A stretch of 64,000 bases of DNA from Myrica gale (GCA_963930655.1 OZ005617.1:9240501-9304500), one strand, 5' to 3'. Shown: positions 36,395 to 48,370, counted from the stretch's first letter. Numbers and translations are program-made. Notes: generated by a model not told the origin, from the letters alone.

Positions 36395-36600
36395 CTGATC
36401 TGCGCTCGAATCCTCGAATTCGAGAGATGAAACGGTCCACTAGAGAGAGGAGCAAAGAGGGGTTTCCTTCAGAGGCACAAACAGAGCGAGATCGAGAGAG
36501 GTCAGGGAGGAAAGTATCAAAGAGAGAGGGAGAGGAGCGGTCAGGGAAGAGGAGTGAGAGAGATCGGAGAGGGACGGTTAGGTCGGGATGAGTTGGGAAC
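36395..36600 (-). other. Predicted 5'-UTR exon and promoter-proximal region of RCD1 copy 2
   Basis: Counterpart of 17943-18150: a pyrimidine-rich leader on the minus strand and donor GATCAG/GTAAGACG at 36395/36394. It would splice to the acceptor before 33539, 25 bases upstream of the ATG at 33514. Confidence 0.6.
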
Positions 36601-36742
36601 GAAGATTCTTCGAATTTTGAGGAAATTTCCTTCTATCCATCCATAACTGGTGTTGAATTGGACTCGTCAATATCAACCTCTAAAATACGCTATATGTATA
36701 TGCACATAATTATTTATTACGATCAAAACACGAGCACGCATT

Positions 36743-38025
36743 ATAGGGGTGGTTAACGGTAGTGTAGGTGACGGTTTGGCGAAAATCGTTACCGCAATTG
36801 ACGGAATTACATATTTGTCACCGCTACCGCACTGTTAAAACATCATAACCGTTTTTGTCGTGATGGTATGAACGGTAACGGTTATACAGTAACCGTTTAA
36901 ATCGTATTACCGTTATGGAAAAAAATGACTTTTTTCTTAGGTTTTTTCATTTTTTTCACTATTTTTGGGCTGTTTAAATTTTCACCATAATATCATAATC
37001 AATAATCATATCAACTGGACAAATATCATAATATATGCAAACATAATACCATAATCATAACAAATATAATAAGTTGTCCAAAATTCCAACATAATATCAT
37101 ATTCAAACATAAAGACTAAATTCTAATAAAAGTGTCCAATAATGTGACATAAACCAACTAACATATTCCAACAAAAGCCGAACAAAAGTATGTCACATAA
37201 TCAATAATCATCTCAAGTCTAAACTAGGGGTGGTTAACGGTAGTGTAGATGACGGTTTGACGAAAACCGTCACCGTCACCGCAATTGATGGAATCACATA
37301 TTTGACACTGTCACCGCACCGCTAAGGCACAATAACTGTCCTTACCGATAATGGTGACGGTTTTAGCGGTTAAAACGGTCACTGCCGGTACAAATGAACA
37401 CTCATATACATCACAATACTTATGGATGGGTACCGGAACCGATGACATCAAAATTGACTATTATGTGGTGTTTGTTTGTAAAAATTTTATTGTGGTGAAA
37501 ATGTTGGGATATTGGGGTTGGTGAAAAAGTAAAGATATTTTGTAGAAGTTGTTGAAAAAGTGAGGAAAAAGAAGATTTGAGTGAATATTATAATAAAAAA
37601 GAATTATTTGATGAAGAAAAAAATTTTATTTTTTTATTTTTTTAATAAGGGTCGAAATGTTGAGGTGCTGAATTGTTGGGAAACAAATGACACCTTAATT
37701 TCATTATGACACTTGACAAAATACATGTTTTGTTCTGGTTCGACATGTGGATTTTTTAATATATTTTTTAGGGGCCCAATATATTTTTGGGCTAAAATTT
37801 TGAAATATTTTTCATTTACTCATCACAAATTTACAATAAATAAGCATTCATCCAAAATTTAAATTCGAAAATAAACATTAAAGCAAATTTTATATATTAG
37901 ACTTTGTTTTAAGCCCTATTTTAAAAAAAATCAGAATCCACGCCAAAATTTTGCTCCAATTTTAATTCTAAAAGTTATCAAAAATGACCTCCGATTCTTG
38001 TCGGAATATTTGCCTACCCCTAACA
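36743..38025. mobile_element. hAT-like element ends with TAGGGGTGG termini
   Basis: Two direct copies of a terminal motif, TAGGGGTGGTTAACGGTAG, at about 36745 and 37226, each followed by roughly 170 bp rich in ACCGT and ACGGT words. At about 38005-38023 TTTGCCTACCCCTA looks like the right end of a related element. The pairing of ends is not settled, no transposase is seen, and the rest is AT-rich. Confidence 0.5.
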
Positions 38026-39306
38026 ATACTTTTGGGCAAAACACAACCGTCCCACTACTAACAGAAGACTTTTCTTATCTAATGAAAAGTCAAAAATCAT
38101 CTACAATTCTTAAAATCTAAAAATTAGAGCTTAAATGTTATGAGATTTTAGAATTTGTAAATCATTGTCTGGTGTAAGCCAATCTTGAAAATCATTACCT
38201 CCTCACATTTCGGTCAAAATTTCTAATATAATTGATGATATGACACGTTAAATGTCAAGATCAAGTGGTATGCCGCATGACTTAAAAATAAATAAAAAGT
38301 ATAATATCTTGGAACGATTAAATATTTTATATTTAATTTATGACTTTTATTAATTTTATTTTTAAAGACTGGTGTCGTGCCACATCATTAATATAGTTAT
38401 AAATCTGAACGGAAATGTAAGAGAATGAGTGATTTAAAGCATAGCCTAAGTTTAAGTAGTAGCATGTTTTTAAAATTCAATAAAAATACAGGCAATGTTT
38501 TAAAAAAAAATCAAATTTTTAAGTGGAAAATAAATTTTTCTTTTTCTTTTTATAAAACATGCATCTTGAAATTTTCTTTCAAAAAAATGGGTTAAATTGT
38601 TGTGCTTGGAAGCTAGTCATAAGAGTGACTCCAAAAACAAATTGCACGAGGTGGATAAAGCCAAAGATGTTTCGACCAAGTGATTGTCCGTTTAAACTTT
38701 CATTTGGATTGGAATTAGTTTAGGTAATAGACTTTAATCTTTTCATTAATCATCTTTTTGTTGGTTTATTTTTATAATTTATTTTGATTGATGGTTGTTG
38801 ATGTTGCCAAAACTGATGTAGCCCACCCAATGAGTGATGGGCTGCTGTAGAGCTTCTTGTTAATAGTTTTGTGTCGCTAGATAATGGGAATGAAGCTTTC
38901 CCGTGAGAAGAGCCACCGTTGTTTAAGTCAGAATATAAGAATACACAATAAATCGTTGTTCAAATTCTCTATATTGCAAAATACGTACAAGAGGATTTCT
39001 AATATAAAAGATGTTCTGCACAACCTAAGCATTAGGAATCGATAGGTAGTGCAGCGTATGGTGGAAAGGACGGGTTGCGGCTTCCTTTCCATCGTCTAGA
39101 ACCTTGGTTTGTGTAGGGCTGTACAACCGGAAATTTAGTCCTTTTTTTAGACTGAATTTTCGGTTGTACTTATATGGAGGACCGGATCACTTATAAGTGG
39201 TCCAGTCCGGCCCGGTTTCATTTTTTCATTTTTTTAAAAAAAATTAAATTTTTTTTAGGTTAATTTTGAAGGGGAGAATATATAAAAATATAGAGTTTTA
39301 GTTTAC
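38026..39306. other. AT-rich intergenic DNA, no gene seen
   Basis: No convincing coding or repeat structure on either strand. Confidence 0.6.
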
Positions 39307-39314
39307 GTTAAAAC

Positions 39315-40183
39315 TAGGGCTGCTCAGTGCCACCAAAAAATTCCGGTGGAACCGGCACCGGGTTGCCGGTACCTGGCTTCAACGGTGCCGGTTTGAGGGT
39401 TTTTACAAAACTCGGTGCCATTCCCGGTTCCCGGGTTACCCGGCACCAGGTTCCTGGGTACCGGGACACCAGATCTTGTTTTGTTTTTTTACAAAACGAC
39501 CTGTTTAGTTGTTACAGAGACTTCTCGCTCGACAGGCGCTGGAGCGCTACCATTAATTTTTTTAAAAAACCGCATTATTTTGGATGAGGATGGGCACTTT
39601 ATGTTGTATTTTGGCGAAGAGGGGCATGAGAGGAGAAGATTAGGCCCCCACACACTCGAGGATTGAGAGCACATTTGTCACTTTGTAAAGTTCTTGAAGT
39701 TATTTTACGAAGTACCATTAAGAATGTCGGGATCAAATGTGTCTACAGCTAATGTCTACTTGGAGGAGTTGGCTAAGATACATAGTTATTTGGACAAGTA
39801 TTCTTCTAGTAATGATACTTTGCTTAAAGAGATGGCATCCCGCATGAAAACGAAGTATGACAAGTATTGAGGTGATTTGATGATAGTGAATAGACTTTGG
39901 ACTTTAAATTCTCATCTTATCTTTTAAGATAATCTTTAATTTTATTGATTTTGGAATTTGTATTTCATTAGTTTAGATTTTATTGATATGTGATTAATGT
40001 ACCAAAAGCAAAAAAGAAAAAAATACATTGGGTCAAGTGCGTAAAATGCTAAAAAATGGCCCAATATGAATGTAGGATAACCGGAAACCGACACCGCTAA
40101 GGACCAATTTTTGCCCTTAACGGTGTAGGTGTAGGTGACAATTATTTCAAAACCGGCACCTACACCGGGGTTGTGCAGCCCTA
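39315..40183 (+). mobile_element. hAT deletion derivative with perfect 8-bp target duplication
   Basis: 869 bp between exact copies of GTTAAAAC (39307-39314 and 40184-40191). Inverted termini TAGGGCTGCTCA (left) and TGTGCAGCCCTA (right). Subterminal regions are rich in CCGGTACC and CCGGCACC words. A remnant of hAT transposase lies at 39667-39870. Both ends are related to the element at 57490-59144. Confidence 0.9.
39667..39870 (+). pseudogene. hAT transposase fragment (DUF4413-like region)
   Basis: The 67-codon stretch reads HFVKFLKLFYEVPLRMSGS, then YLEELAKIHSYLDKY and MASRMKTKYDKY. This is the plant hAT transposase region between the BED domain and the C-terminal dimerisation domain, where F(D/Y)KYWGD is typical. 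TGA replaces the expected Trp codon, and GDLMIVNRLW follows in the same frame. No BED finger or dimerisation domain is present. Confidence 0.75.
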
Positions 40184-40191
40184 GTTAAAAC

Positions 40192-41800
40192 TAAACTTTT
40201 TAAGTTTGTAATTTGTAATTTGTATTAAAAAATATATAAAAAATTTTTTATTTATATTAATAAATCCGGTCTGGACCGGTTTGTCAAAAAATTTTGATCG
40301 AATTTAAATAAACAAGACCGGACCAGACCACAAATTCGGTCCGATACTGTATGCGGTCCGATTTTGTTCGGCACGCTTTGTGGTAGGTCATGTCTTAATT
40401 GCACGCATTTTCTATCTCTCGGAACAATTCCCAATCGCGAACAAATAAGTGTGCTTCCAAATCCTATTCAGTGATGTTTCAGAAACGTCCCTTCTCAATT
40501 TCTAGGGAGACTGTTGGGAGCACAAGAACATGAATTCAAAAAAAATGTGAACTATTTCAACGGCTGATGATAGCTCTCGCCCGTAACTTGTCAACATCGG
40601 TCAGACAGCAATGTTGGAAATTCTTTATTATTTGTGTATTGTAACCTGTCAACTGTCATGCGCAAATTGGCATCCTCCTCTGACCTATTCTTTAAGCAAA
40701 GCTGCTCTTGGAGTATCACTTCTCACAATGTGCCTGCCCGCTGACCTACGTTGCTTGCAACCTATATTGCATTGAGTTTCTGGAGGACGCCCTACTTTAA
40801 GGTTGGGGTATGCGAGTTCATCAGTACTCAAAACTCATTCTGGTCCAAAATTTTGTGTCCAATTTAGCACCCAGGTGAAAATGGTGTATTGGATATATTC
40901 AGTAGCCTGGTCAAACATATAGATATCCAAAGTCTAGCCACCCTTGGTATACACACAAACCCCAACGGTAGTAGGACAAGCAATGGTCAATGTCCCGCAG
41001 TGCTTGTAGCGGCCCCCTATGCATTGCAATTGCATCTAATTAGTTGTGGTTGCTTTTTCAAAATATATTTGGAGCTGCAGAAACTAACTACAAATATCGA
41101 GACTGCTTCGAGCGTCAACAATCCTACAGCCGATGCCTCGGTCAGTGGTTGCATATGCTTGATAAGTAGATAGGGACCTGTCAACAGCAGGTTTATAGAA
41201 GTCATGACCTCATTACGGGCCACCTCCTGCAATATTCGAGGACTCTTAACAAATTCTTATTTCCTTTATGTATTCGAATTAAACGAGTATATCATGAAAA
41301 TGCTTGAATACACAACTAATATTAATCCAAAACACTTATAGAGTTGAATGATGGTTTTATCTAATAATATATTAAGGTTCTCTTGGTGCTCATAAACATA
41401 ACGAGGATGTCTAGCGAAACCGTTACCGAAAACCCCTAAACGAGAACCGCTCACGACTCGTCATCGGTGTCCAAATCTAGAAGTGCAGCGAAACATACCA
41501 CACCGGCTCAATGCAGGCATGTTCCACCCACGACAGCTGCCAGGTCCAACCACGATGGGTGAAAATCTGCTGGATGGTTCGGCATTTCGGCCTTCAAATC
41601 AATAGTCCTCGAAGTGGGAAAGGACTACTGACCGCTCAACCGTGATTGCAAATGCATGCATCTGGTCTCTATGGTCAACTAAGGTCATGGGAGGACTTCC
41701 GGAATCTGGAATGAAGAAGACGCTCTTGATCGCTTTGACATTTTCTAAATCTACAACACATGTTAGAATAGTATAAAGCGAAGTAAGAATGATACCAAAT
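40192..41800. other. Intergenic DNA, no identifiable gene
   Basis: Two open frames of 71-94 codons overlap on opposite strands at 40889-41232, with base composition more balanced than the surroundings. I recognise neither and see no splice context. The segment could be a gene relic. The rest is AT-rich. Confidence 0.4.
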
Positions 41801-42626
41801 GGTATAGAATGAAATTTAAAGTTTATGAAATCGTCTTAAACTGTTCAAACAGATACGTACAAAACATATAGTTTTTCTCACACTGTCCGAATGGACTAGG
41901 TTCGCGTCCAAATGGTATATCGTAAAATGCAGAGTTCCAACCGTTCGAACAGAATAACTAAGCACTGAACATTATATCCTAAAATGCAAAGTAAAAACTG
42001 TTTAATCAGCAAAACCACGCGTCTGAATGGTAAATCCTAAGCCAAATCATTTGGTTTTATCATCTGAAAGGTAAAACCAAAACGTTGTGAATAAATTATG
42101 CGTCTGAACAGTAATAGTCCAGGTTGAACACTGTAAACGAAAACAGTTTATGGCGGAGTCAATGACTATCAGATGAACCCAAACAATCGCTCAAAGTCTA
42201 TACTGTTGCATCCAACACATTTTCTCAAAATTTGGAACCAAATGGGCCATACAAAAACAAGCAAAAATCTAATATTTATCAAATCAAAACTTTCTCAAAA
42301 AACTAACTAAATATCAATATTTCAACGGTTATAAAATGTCAAAAACTAACTTGGATTACGAGAATGTCATTCACAATGTTCTCTGCTTTGCAAATGGAAA
42401 TGGTGTTGGCCGACGTGATACCTCCTAATTCGTCAACTTAACCACTTACAACTGTTTGAATGTTTTCACTGAACCGTCCGAACGAAAGCATAATGGACGC
42501 ATAATGGACTGTAAAGGGTGTTTGTTCGCCTAATGTCTGAATGGTATGAGTAATGTTTTGATAGTCTACGCATGGATATTCTATAGTCTGAACGGTTAAA
42601 CAATATGTTTGAACAGGTGTAATTGT
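41801..42626. repeat. Degenerate repeat block built on GTCCGAACGGTA-like words
   Basis: Words such as GTCCGAATGG, CGTCTGAATGG, CCGTTCGAACAG and GTCTGAACGGT recur every 30-80 bp in both orientations. The same word (GTCCGAACGGTA) continues after the hAT element at about 43757. This is probably part of one older retroelement or satellite-like unit into which the hAT inserted. Confidence 0.5.
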
Positions 42627-42634
42627 AAATAGAT

Positions 42635-43683
42635 TAAGGGTGAGAAAAAATTCTGGTTCCAATTTCGATACCGGAATTTCAGTTCCGGTTCTGACATATA
42701 TTTGAACCAGAACCAGAAGTCTTTTTTGGCATTTTTCGGAATGGAAAATTCCGGTGAAATTGTCGGAATTTTCCTGTTCCGGCTGCTCTTATTTTTTGTT
42801 TGTTTTGTTTTTAACTCATTTTAGATAGGGTCCTAATTTTAAAAGAATATGTAGTTGACCTGGTCAAGGTCACTTAAGACCCCTTTATGCCATGAGTCTC
42901 CCCTTCGACTTTCTCCCATTCCATTTCTCCCGAGTCCTTTCCCTTTCTCGCGTTGCTCTCGTTCTCTCTATCTCTCTCTCTTTGTCCAGGTTCAAGCTTC
43001 CAGCCGCCGTCGCCACCAACTCATCCACACCTCTTGGCTCTCTCTCACTTTGGCCGAAATCTCTCTCTAACTCTTTGGGCACCAAATCTCTCTACTGAGC
43101 ATCTCTGGTTTATCTTTGAACTATATGCTTCAGAGTTTCTGATTACTTGATTAATAATTTCGAGATCTAGGGATTTGATTGGTTTAGAATGGGGATTTAG
43201 GAATTTTTAAATTTTAATTGGTCTGATTGTATAAGTTGGTTAGTTTGATATTTTGATTGGTCTAGATTTAGGTATTTAGGGGATTTGATTGTTCATGAAT
43301 ATTGGATTCGAGTATTCGAAAATTGGGTATTCAAAATGAAAAGTGGTGCATTTTATATCATTGATCAAGATACTTGCATTTTCTTTTCTGTTGTTGGTGA
43401 CAAAGTATAACTGAATAGGTTTGATTGCTCACTGATTCGGGTATTCAAATTTCAAAAGGTGGTTTGTTTGAATCTTGAAATTCTATGTTGTTTGGTTTGT
43501 GTTATTGTTGAAAAAAATATGTCCAAACGCTTTTGAGATTGCAAATATGTCTAAACCGGAATTTCTGGTTCCATTCCGGTATTTATCGGAAGAAACCAGA
43601 ACAAAATTTTGAATTTCGATGAGTACCAGAACCGGAATCGGAATGACCTTTTCCGGTTCCATTCGTTCCGGTACTCACCTTTA
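42635..43683. mobile_element. hAT-type element (1049 bp)
   Basis: Terminal inverted repeats TAAGGGTGAG (left) and TACTCACCTTTA (right), followed inward by GAACCGGAA-type words. Target duplication AAATAGAT (42627-42634) and AAATGGAT (43684-43691), seven of eight bases equal. The inside (42890-43110) has a CT-rich, GC-richer stretch resembling a gene leader, with several overlapping frames and no identified product. Confidence 0.75.
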
Positions 43684-43984
43684 AAATGGATCATACTAAC
43701 AAGAAGTGCATTAAGAGCGATAGTTGTGATTTACATTCAAATGATTACTTTTAGCGTCCGAACGGTATATCACTTTTTGGGAGGTTACATGTACGTTTCG
43801 CCAATATTTTTTTTTAATGTTCCAGAACTGGTTTGCAATCTTTGGAGGCTTTTAACCACTTCGGTTCAATGCCACATCTAAGTTTTGTTTTTTAAAAAAA
43901 TGTACAAGCTAATTTATTGATATTAATTATAATAAGAGAAAAATTACAAAGGTGGGTCTTTCCAACTAGAAATGCTTAATTATG

Positions 43985-44205
43985 TGAAATATTGTAATGC
44001 AGTTTTCTCATACTTCCAAGGTTGAATTGAGATTGCAAACTCAGGACACAGGATATTGAAACATTCAGAGATATATATTCGTGGATGGAAAAGACACCTT
44101 TTTGAAAATTAGAGTACAGCTTCGTGCATGGCTCTCTTGTCACATTGGTTGAAACTATTCATCTCTTTGAAAAAGTAAAGCATGGTGAAACAATATTTGA
44201 ATTTT
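43985..44205 (+). pseudogene. SKL2 exon 2 relic, inverted relative to SKL2
   Basis: The plus strand matches the SKL2 exon at 56197-56007: GTAATGCAGTTTTCT at the acceptor, GAGATTGCAA, AGAGATATAT, GTGGATG, AGAGTACAGC, ATCTCTTTGAAA and TGAAACAATAT. The adjoining intron (TATGTGAAATATTGTAATGCAG against TATGTGAAACTTAATGCAG) matches too, so this is a DNA-level copy and not a retrocopy. It has small indels and frame breaks. No other SKL2 exon is seen beside it. Confidence 0.85.
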
Positions 44206-44574
44206 GAGTTAACTGTTTTGAATATAAATCACATCATAACCCAGAGTGGTATTTAAGACTACATTTGTTTTAACGTAAAGACTAAATGCATTATGTTTTA
44301 ATAAAGTATTATAATTATCTGTGTTTGGTTGTTACATAAAATATTTTTATAAAAAGTATTTTTTAATATTTTGACTAATGTTGTATTTTTCGTAATTTTA
44401 TATATCAATAAACTTAATTCTTAACAACAATTTGAAAAAAAATAATGTTTTTTTAGAGTGTCAGAAAGGGGATCAATCACGATAGAGATATGACAACTGA
44501 GACCTTTCATGAGAGGGAGTGAGAGGAATGTCGAGTAAGAGTTGAATCAAAGAGGGACTGTCGAGTGAGAGACC

Positions 44575-45225
44575 AAAGAGGGTTGTCCAAATCGGGTTGG
44601 GGTCGGGTTCCACCACCCGACTCCGAACCTGAACCCGAGGTAATCAGGATGAGAAATTTGCAACTTGACCTTGAAAAAAGCTAAAACCATCGGGATTAGG
44701 TTCTTTTGAATGCTTTAGTTTTTGGTTAGAGACCGACACAAACTTGTTTTCTCTCAGATTCATGTTTCAAAACCCGACCCTAACCCCGAAAAATATAAAA
44801 CTATCGGGGTCTGATTCATTTGAATGGTTTGGTTTCGAGTTAGACACCTGAACACAAACATGATTTTTCTCGGTTTCATGTTTCAAAACCCTACCCATAC
44901 CCGGAAAAGTTAAAATTGTTAGGGTCGAGTTCCTTTGAACGCTTTGATTTTGGGTTAGAGATACGAACACAAAACCTGATTTTTCTCAAGTTCATGTTTC
45001 AAAACCCAACCCCGATCCCGAAAAAAACTAAAATAGTCAGGATCGGGTTCTTTTGAATGCTTTGGTTTCGGGTTATAGACCCGAATATGAACCTGATTTT
45101 TCTAGGGTTCATGTTTTAAAACCCGACCTCGACCCCAACCACAATGTAGCCCAATCAATTTAGGTTGAACTGTGTTGGTTTCAAGTCGGGAGGTCGGGTC
45201 AATGGATTTTTGGCCACCTCTAAGT
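44575..45225. mobile_element. MITE-like element with a 116-bp internal tandem repeat
   Basis: Imperfect inverted ends GAGGGTTGTCCAAATC (left) and TTTTTGGCCACCTCT (right), of the same general TAGRGGTGG-CCAAA class as the hAT-like elements here. The inside contains about four copies of a 116-bp unit; the word CATGTTT falls at 44761, 44877, 44993 and 45110. Target duplication not found. Confidence 0.6.
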
Positions 45226-45966
45226 TTGGGAGAGACATGCCAATAAAGAATAATCACTAGTTTCAGAAAGTAAGCCACTTTTAGGAAGGTGTAGCTGTCT
45301 TTTACAGTTGATCGAATTAAGTTTTAGTTGACTGTATTGTATGAGGCTCTCGAAACAGTCAAAAAGTATGAAAAATACTTTTTAGAAAGTAAACTACGGC
45401 AAAACAAACTGAACCAATAAAAGTTAATATCCAAAAACACAGTATTTGATTAGTGGCTATCAACCTTTTAACCACACTTGAAGCATCAAGAAAAGATAAT
45501 CAGTGGCCAATGGCATTCCTAATGCCTGAGATTTTTTTATTCCATTTTGAAACTAAAGAAGAATCAGGCATACTCCTAATTAACTCGACAGTGTCTGACA
45601 AAAATGAATAATCCACATGTCAAGTAGCTATTTCAGAGATATTGATTCACAAACAAAAAAGAAATCATTAGACCCTATTTTTGAGATAAAAGTAGCTTCG
45701 AGTTATCATACCTAAAATTATCTTGCTACCACATCATATCCCAGATAAAAAGTATTTTCTTCCTATTTTTGTTTTCAACTATCACAAAAAATTATATATG
45801 TTTTGAAGCAAAAATTGAGATATTGAAAAAAAGAATTAAAAAAAGTGACAAATTCTAAAAAGGTTTTTGATATTGGGTAATTAGGGAATTCTCTATAAAG
45901 AACTTTTTGTGTGGCTTAACGCACCATTTTATAGGAATGCTCCAAAGTCAACCATAGCCTCTCTTG
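45226..45966. other. AT-rich intergenic DNA, no gene seen
   Basis: No coding or repeat signal beyond A and T runs. Confidence 0.6.
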
Positions 45967-45975
45967 TCTCGATCA

Positions 45976-46344
45976 TTTTTTTTATAATACACTTTTTAAC
46001 CACAAACTACCATAGATTTGACACTTTGAACCCCAAATTACTATCTTTAAGACATTGCACCCTTTAACTACCAATTTTTGACACTTTAAACCATTTTTCA
46101 AAATTTGAGACTAAAATGACAATAGTGCCCTTGACACATTTTGTATATAATAATTTATCAAGAGTATTATTGTAAAATAAAAGGTGCAAAGTGTCAAAAT
46201 TGGTAGTTTAGGGTGCAAAATGTCTAACATTAGTAGTTTAAGGATGCAATATCTTAAAGATTATAGTTTAGAGTGCAAAGTGTCAAACCTATGATAATTT
46301 AAGGGTGAAAAATTGTATCTTTTCCTTTTTTTTTTTTCCTCCTT
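45976..46344. mobile_element. Palindromic MITE with 9-bp target duplication
   Basis: TCTCGATCA occurs at 45967-45975 and 46345-46353. Between them the two halves are inverted copies (GACACTTTGAAC against GTGCAAAGTGTC, AACTACCAATTTTTGACACTTT against its complement). A 9-bp duplication fits a Mutator-type MITE. Flanking DNA (TCTCGATCAATTGCATTCAGCC and 100 bp later TCTCAACCAATTGAATTCGGCC) also contains a diverged local repeat, so chance matching of the duplication is possible. Confidence 0.65.
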
Positions 46345-46353
46345 TCTCGATCA

Positions 46354-47765
46354 ATTGCATTCAGCCACCTCGTTCTTACGCACCCAAGCGGGTGAGAATA
46401 TCATATAAGAACCCTCAAAAGTTAACCAGCCTCTTCTGTCTCAACCAATTGAATTCGGCCACCTTGGATAAGTCACCTACTCAGGCAGGTGAGAATATCA
46501 TTCCCTCTTCTAAATAATTGAAGGTGGGCTAGTCGTTGTTTGCGTTTCCTCCACGCAAAGAGATAAAAGAAAGAAGGGTCGGACAGAAGACACTGGAAAG
46601 ATGAGGGGGAAGTGGGAACAAAGAGCGCCGCTTTAGGCCATGTTTCGCGTGCGGTCTACGAGTCGGTCTTGGATTGGGTTTCAAGAATCCCAGTCCAAAT
46701 CCATTTGTCTCTTCCTTTTCTCTCTCTACTTATTTTTTACAAAACGGCACCGGCTAAGCTCAATGATTGGAGACTCCATTACAATTTACAAGCGCTTCTT
46801 TTTCCCTTCCCTACCGAAACCCCTTCCTGTTGCAAATAATTCGTACAATATGCCTCTTTTCTTCTGCTTCTTTCCTTCTTTTTGTAATATTTGTTTTTCT
46901 ATTAGTATTTTTAGATTTGATCTATACTTTTGGATGGATTGGAAATGTATTAGAGTTTATTTATCTTTTTTTTGTTCCAGTGGATGAATTACCCTAATTT
47001 ATCGACTTTTGATAATTTTTACTGGAAAAATAAAATGGGCTCCTTCCATTTTTAACAAAACAAATGCTGGATCTCATGGGTGATGGGTTTGTGCATCCCG
47101 TGTAGTTCCCTGAATAAATCGCTTTGTTTAATTCACAAATCAAAGCACAAAATTACCCAGAGAACATCGACCAAAAATCTCCTGTCAAACTCGATCAAAA
47201 CTTGGTATCAAATTTTGTTCTTTCTCTTCCACCATTTGGCTACCGGGAAATTCGTTTGGCTACCGAGAAAATCCAAGGACCAAGAAAGAAAACAAAAAGG
47301 ATAAGACCTTTTATCTTGTCTCAGTCGGACAAGCAACACGACCCAAATGCTGCAAAGGGTGAACATTGGAAAAATCCCTCAGATCGCCTTTTTTTTTTTA
47401 AACAGCTTGACTGCCGAGAAAACTGAAGGAAAAGAAAGTCCCAAATAAAGTGAAGAAAGGAATGAATCTTTGAATTCATTGGACGTCCCAAATTCAGTCA
47501 GCATAGCGGAAAGCCAACTTTGTCCATTATAAAAGGACGTTGCAGAAAATGACACGTGGAAAGCTGTATTGTAATGAACTAAACAAGTCCGAAACGAAAC
47601 CCACCCAAAACGCAGACAGAGATGACTGAATTAGGCCTTGGAACCGGTTTCGAGCCCAGATTCCCAAACTGATCCTCGCGACTGAAAGTAGTATGTTGGC
47701 ATTTTAATATTTTACAGGAGGACGAAAAATACCTGAGTTTATCCATGATTGTAATGTGAGAATTA
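46354..47765. other. Spacer without an identifiable gene
   Basis: Several frames of 70-115 codons overlap at 46612-47426, rich in Phe, Ser and Leu as expected for pyrimidine-rich noncoding DNA. Part of this could be decayed RCD1 5'-intron or promoter sequence, since the RCD1 relic starts right after, but I could not match it confidently to 33720-36600. Confidence 0.4.
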
Positions 47766-48370
47766 ATGATTTTATGTCAGTCTTTTTATTTACCAATAGA
47801 GATTCTACATAGACCCTATATATTTAACTTGGTTGCAATTGTCCAATTAAGGTCCTACGTGTCACTACACAGTTTTGTTTTCCGGGCAAGTCTACCATTA
47901 GTTTTAGCAGGACTTTCAGAGCTAGGGTTGTATCTTTGTTGTATAGATATTGGTCAGGTAGATAGAGATGGAAGAGGAAGATCGCAAAGGCATTGGATAG
48001 AACTCGGAAAGTTGTGTTCAACTCAAAAAGAAAACGTGCAACCCATTTTTTAAATGGAGTTAACCGAACAAAATTACCTCAAGTGGTCCATTTTGGATTT
48101 GGTGGGAAGTAAGCTTGGAAAGCGAAGGAAATTGGATGGGTATACAAAAGCAAGCTCATGAGTTTTGGATCAAAATGGAGCTAATGAGTCATGGGTCTAA
48201 TGGAGGGTATTGTTGATGTGGTTTGGGAAGATTTTCAAACGAAGAAGGCTGCTATGGAGGTTGAGATTAATGGCCATCACTTTGTGCTTGATTTTTTTAC
48301 ATATGTTTCAAATGGACTTGAAAACAGGTTTACGGCATCCCATTGCTTGGATCGACGAAGCAGGTAGATG
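47766..48370 (+). pseudogene. RCD1-like 5' relic (5' intron plus WWE exon part), inverted
   Basis: The plus strand matches the start of the RCD1 first coding exon and about 200 bp of the intron before it. Coding words: GGCATTGGATAGAACTCGGAAAG, AAAAAGAAAACGTGC, AAGCTTGGAAAGCGAAGGAA and GCTGCTATGGAGGTTGAGATTA, ending with ATTGCTTGGATCGACGAAGCAG. The start codon region is altered (ATGGAAGAGGAAG), and there are deletions and frame breaks. Intron homology upstream (TTTACCAAT.GAGATTCTACAT) shows DNA-level duplication. It ends about 330 bp from the SKL2 stop codon. Confidence 0.88.

Larger units (their letters stand above)
27722..36684. repeat. Segmental duplication, copy 2 (RCD1-like locus)
   Basis: Direct-orientation partner of 3727-18242 and about 9 kb long. 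It lacks most of the copy 1 insertions, so it approximates the ancestral layout. It has its own small LINE insertion at 35040-35305. Confidence 0.9.

Noticed and set aside
42855-43150. Four overlapping frames rich in Ser, Leu and Arg
   Set aside because: CT-rich low-complexity DNA inside a hAT-type element; no family resemblance.
46612-47426. Several frames of 70-115 codons
   Set aside because: They overlap in different frames, have biased composition and match no family I know.
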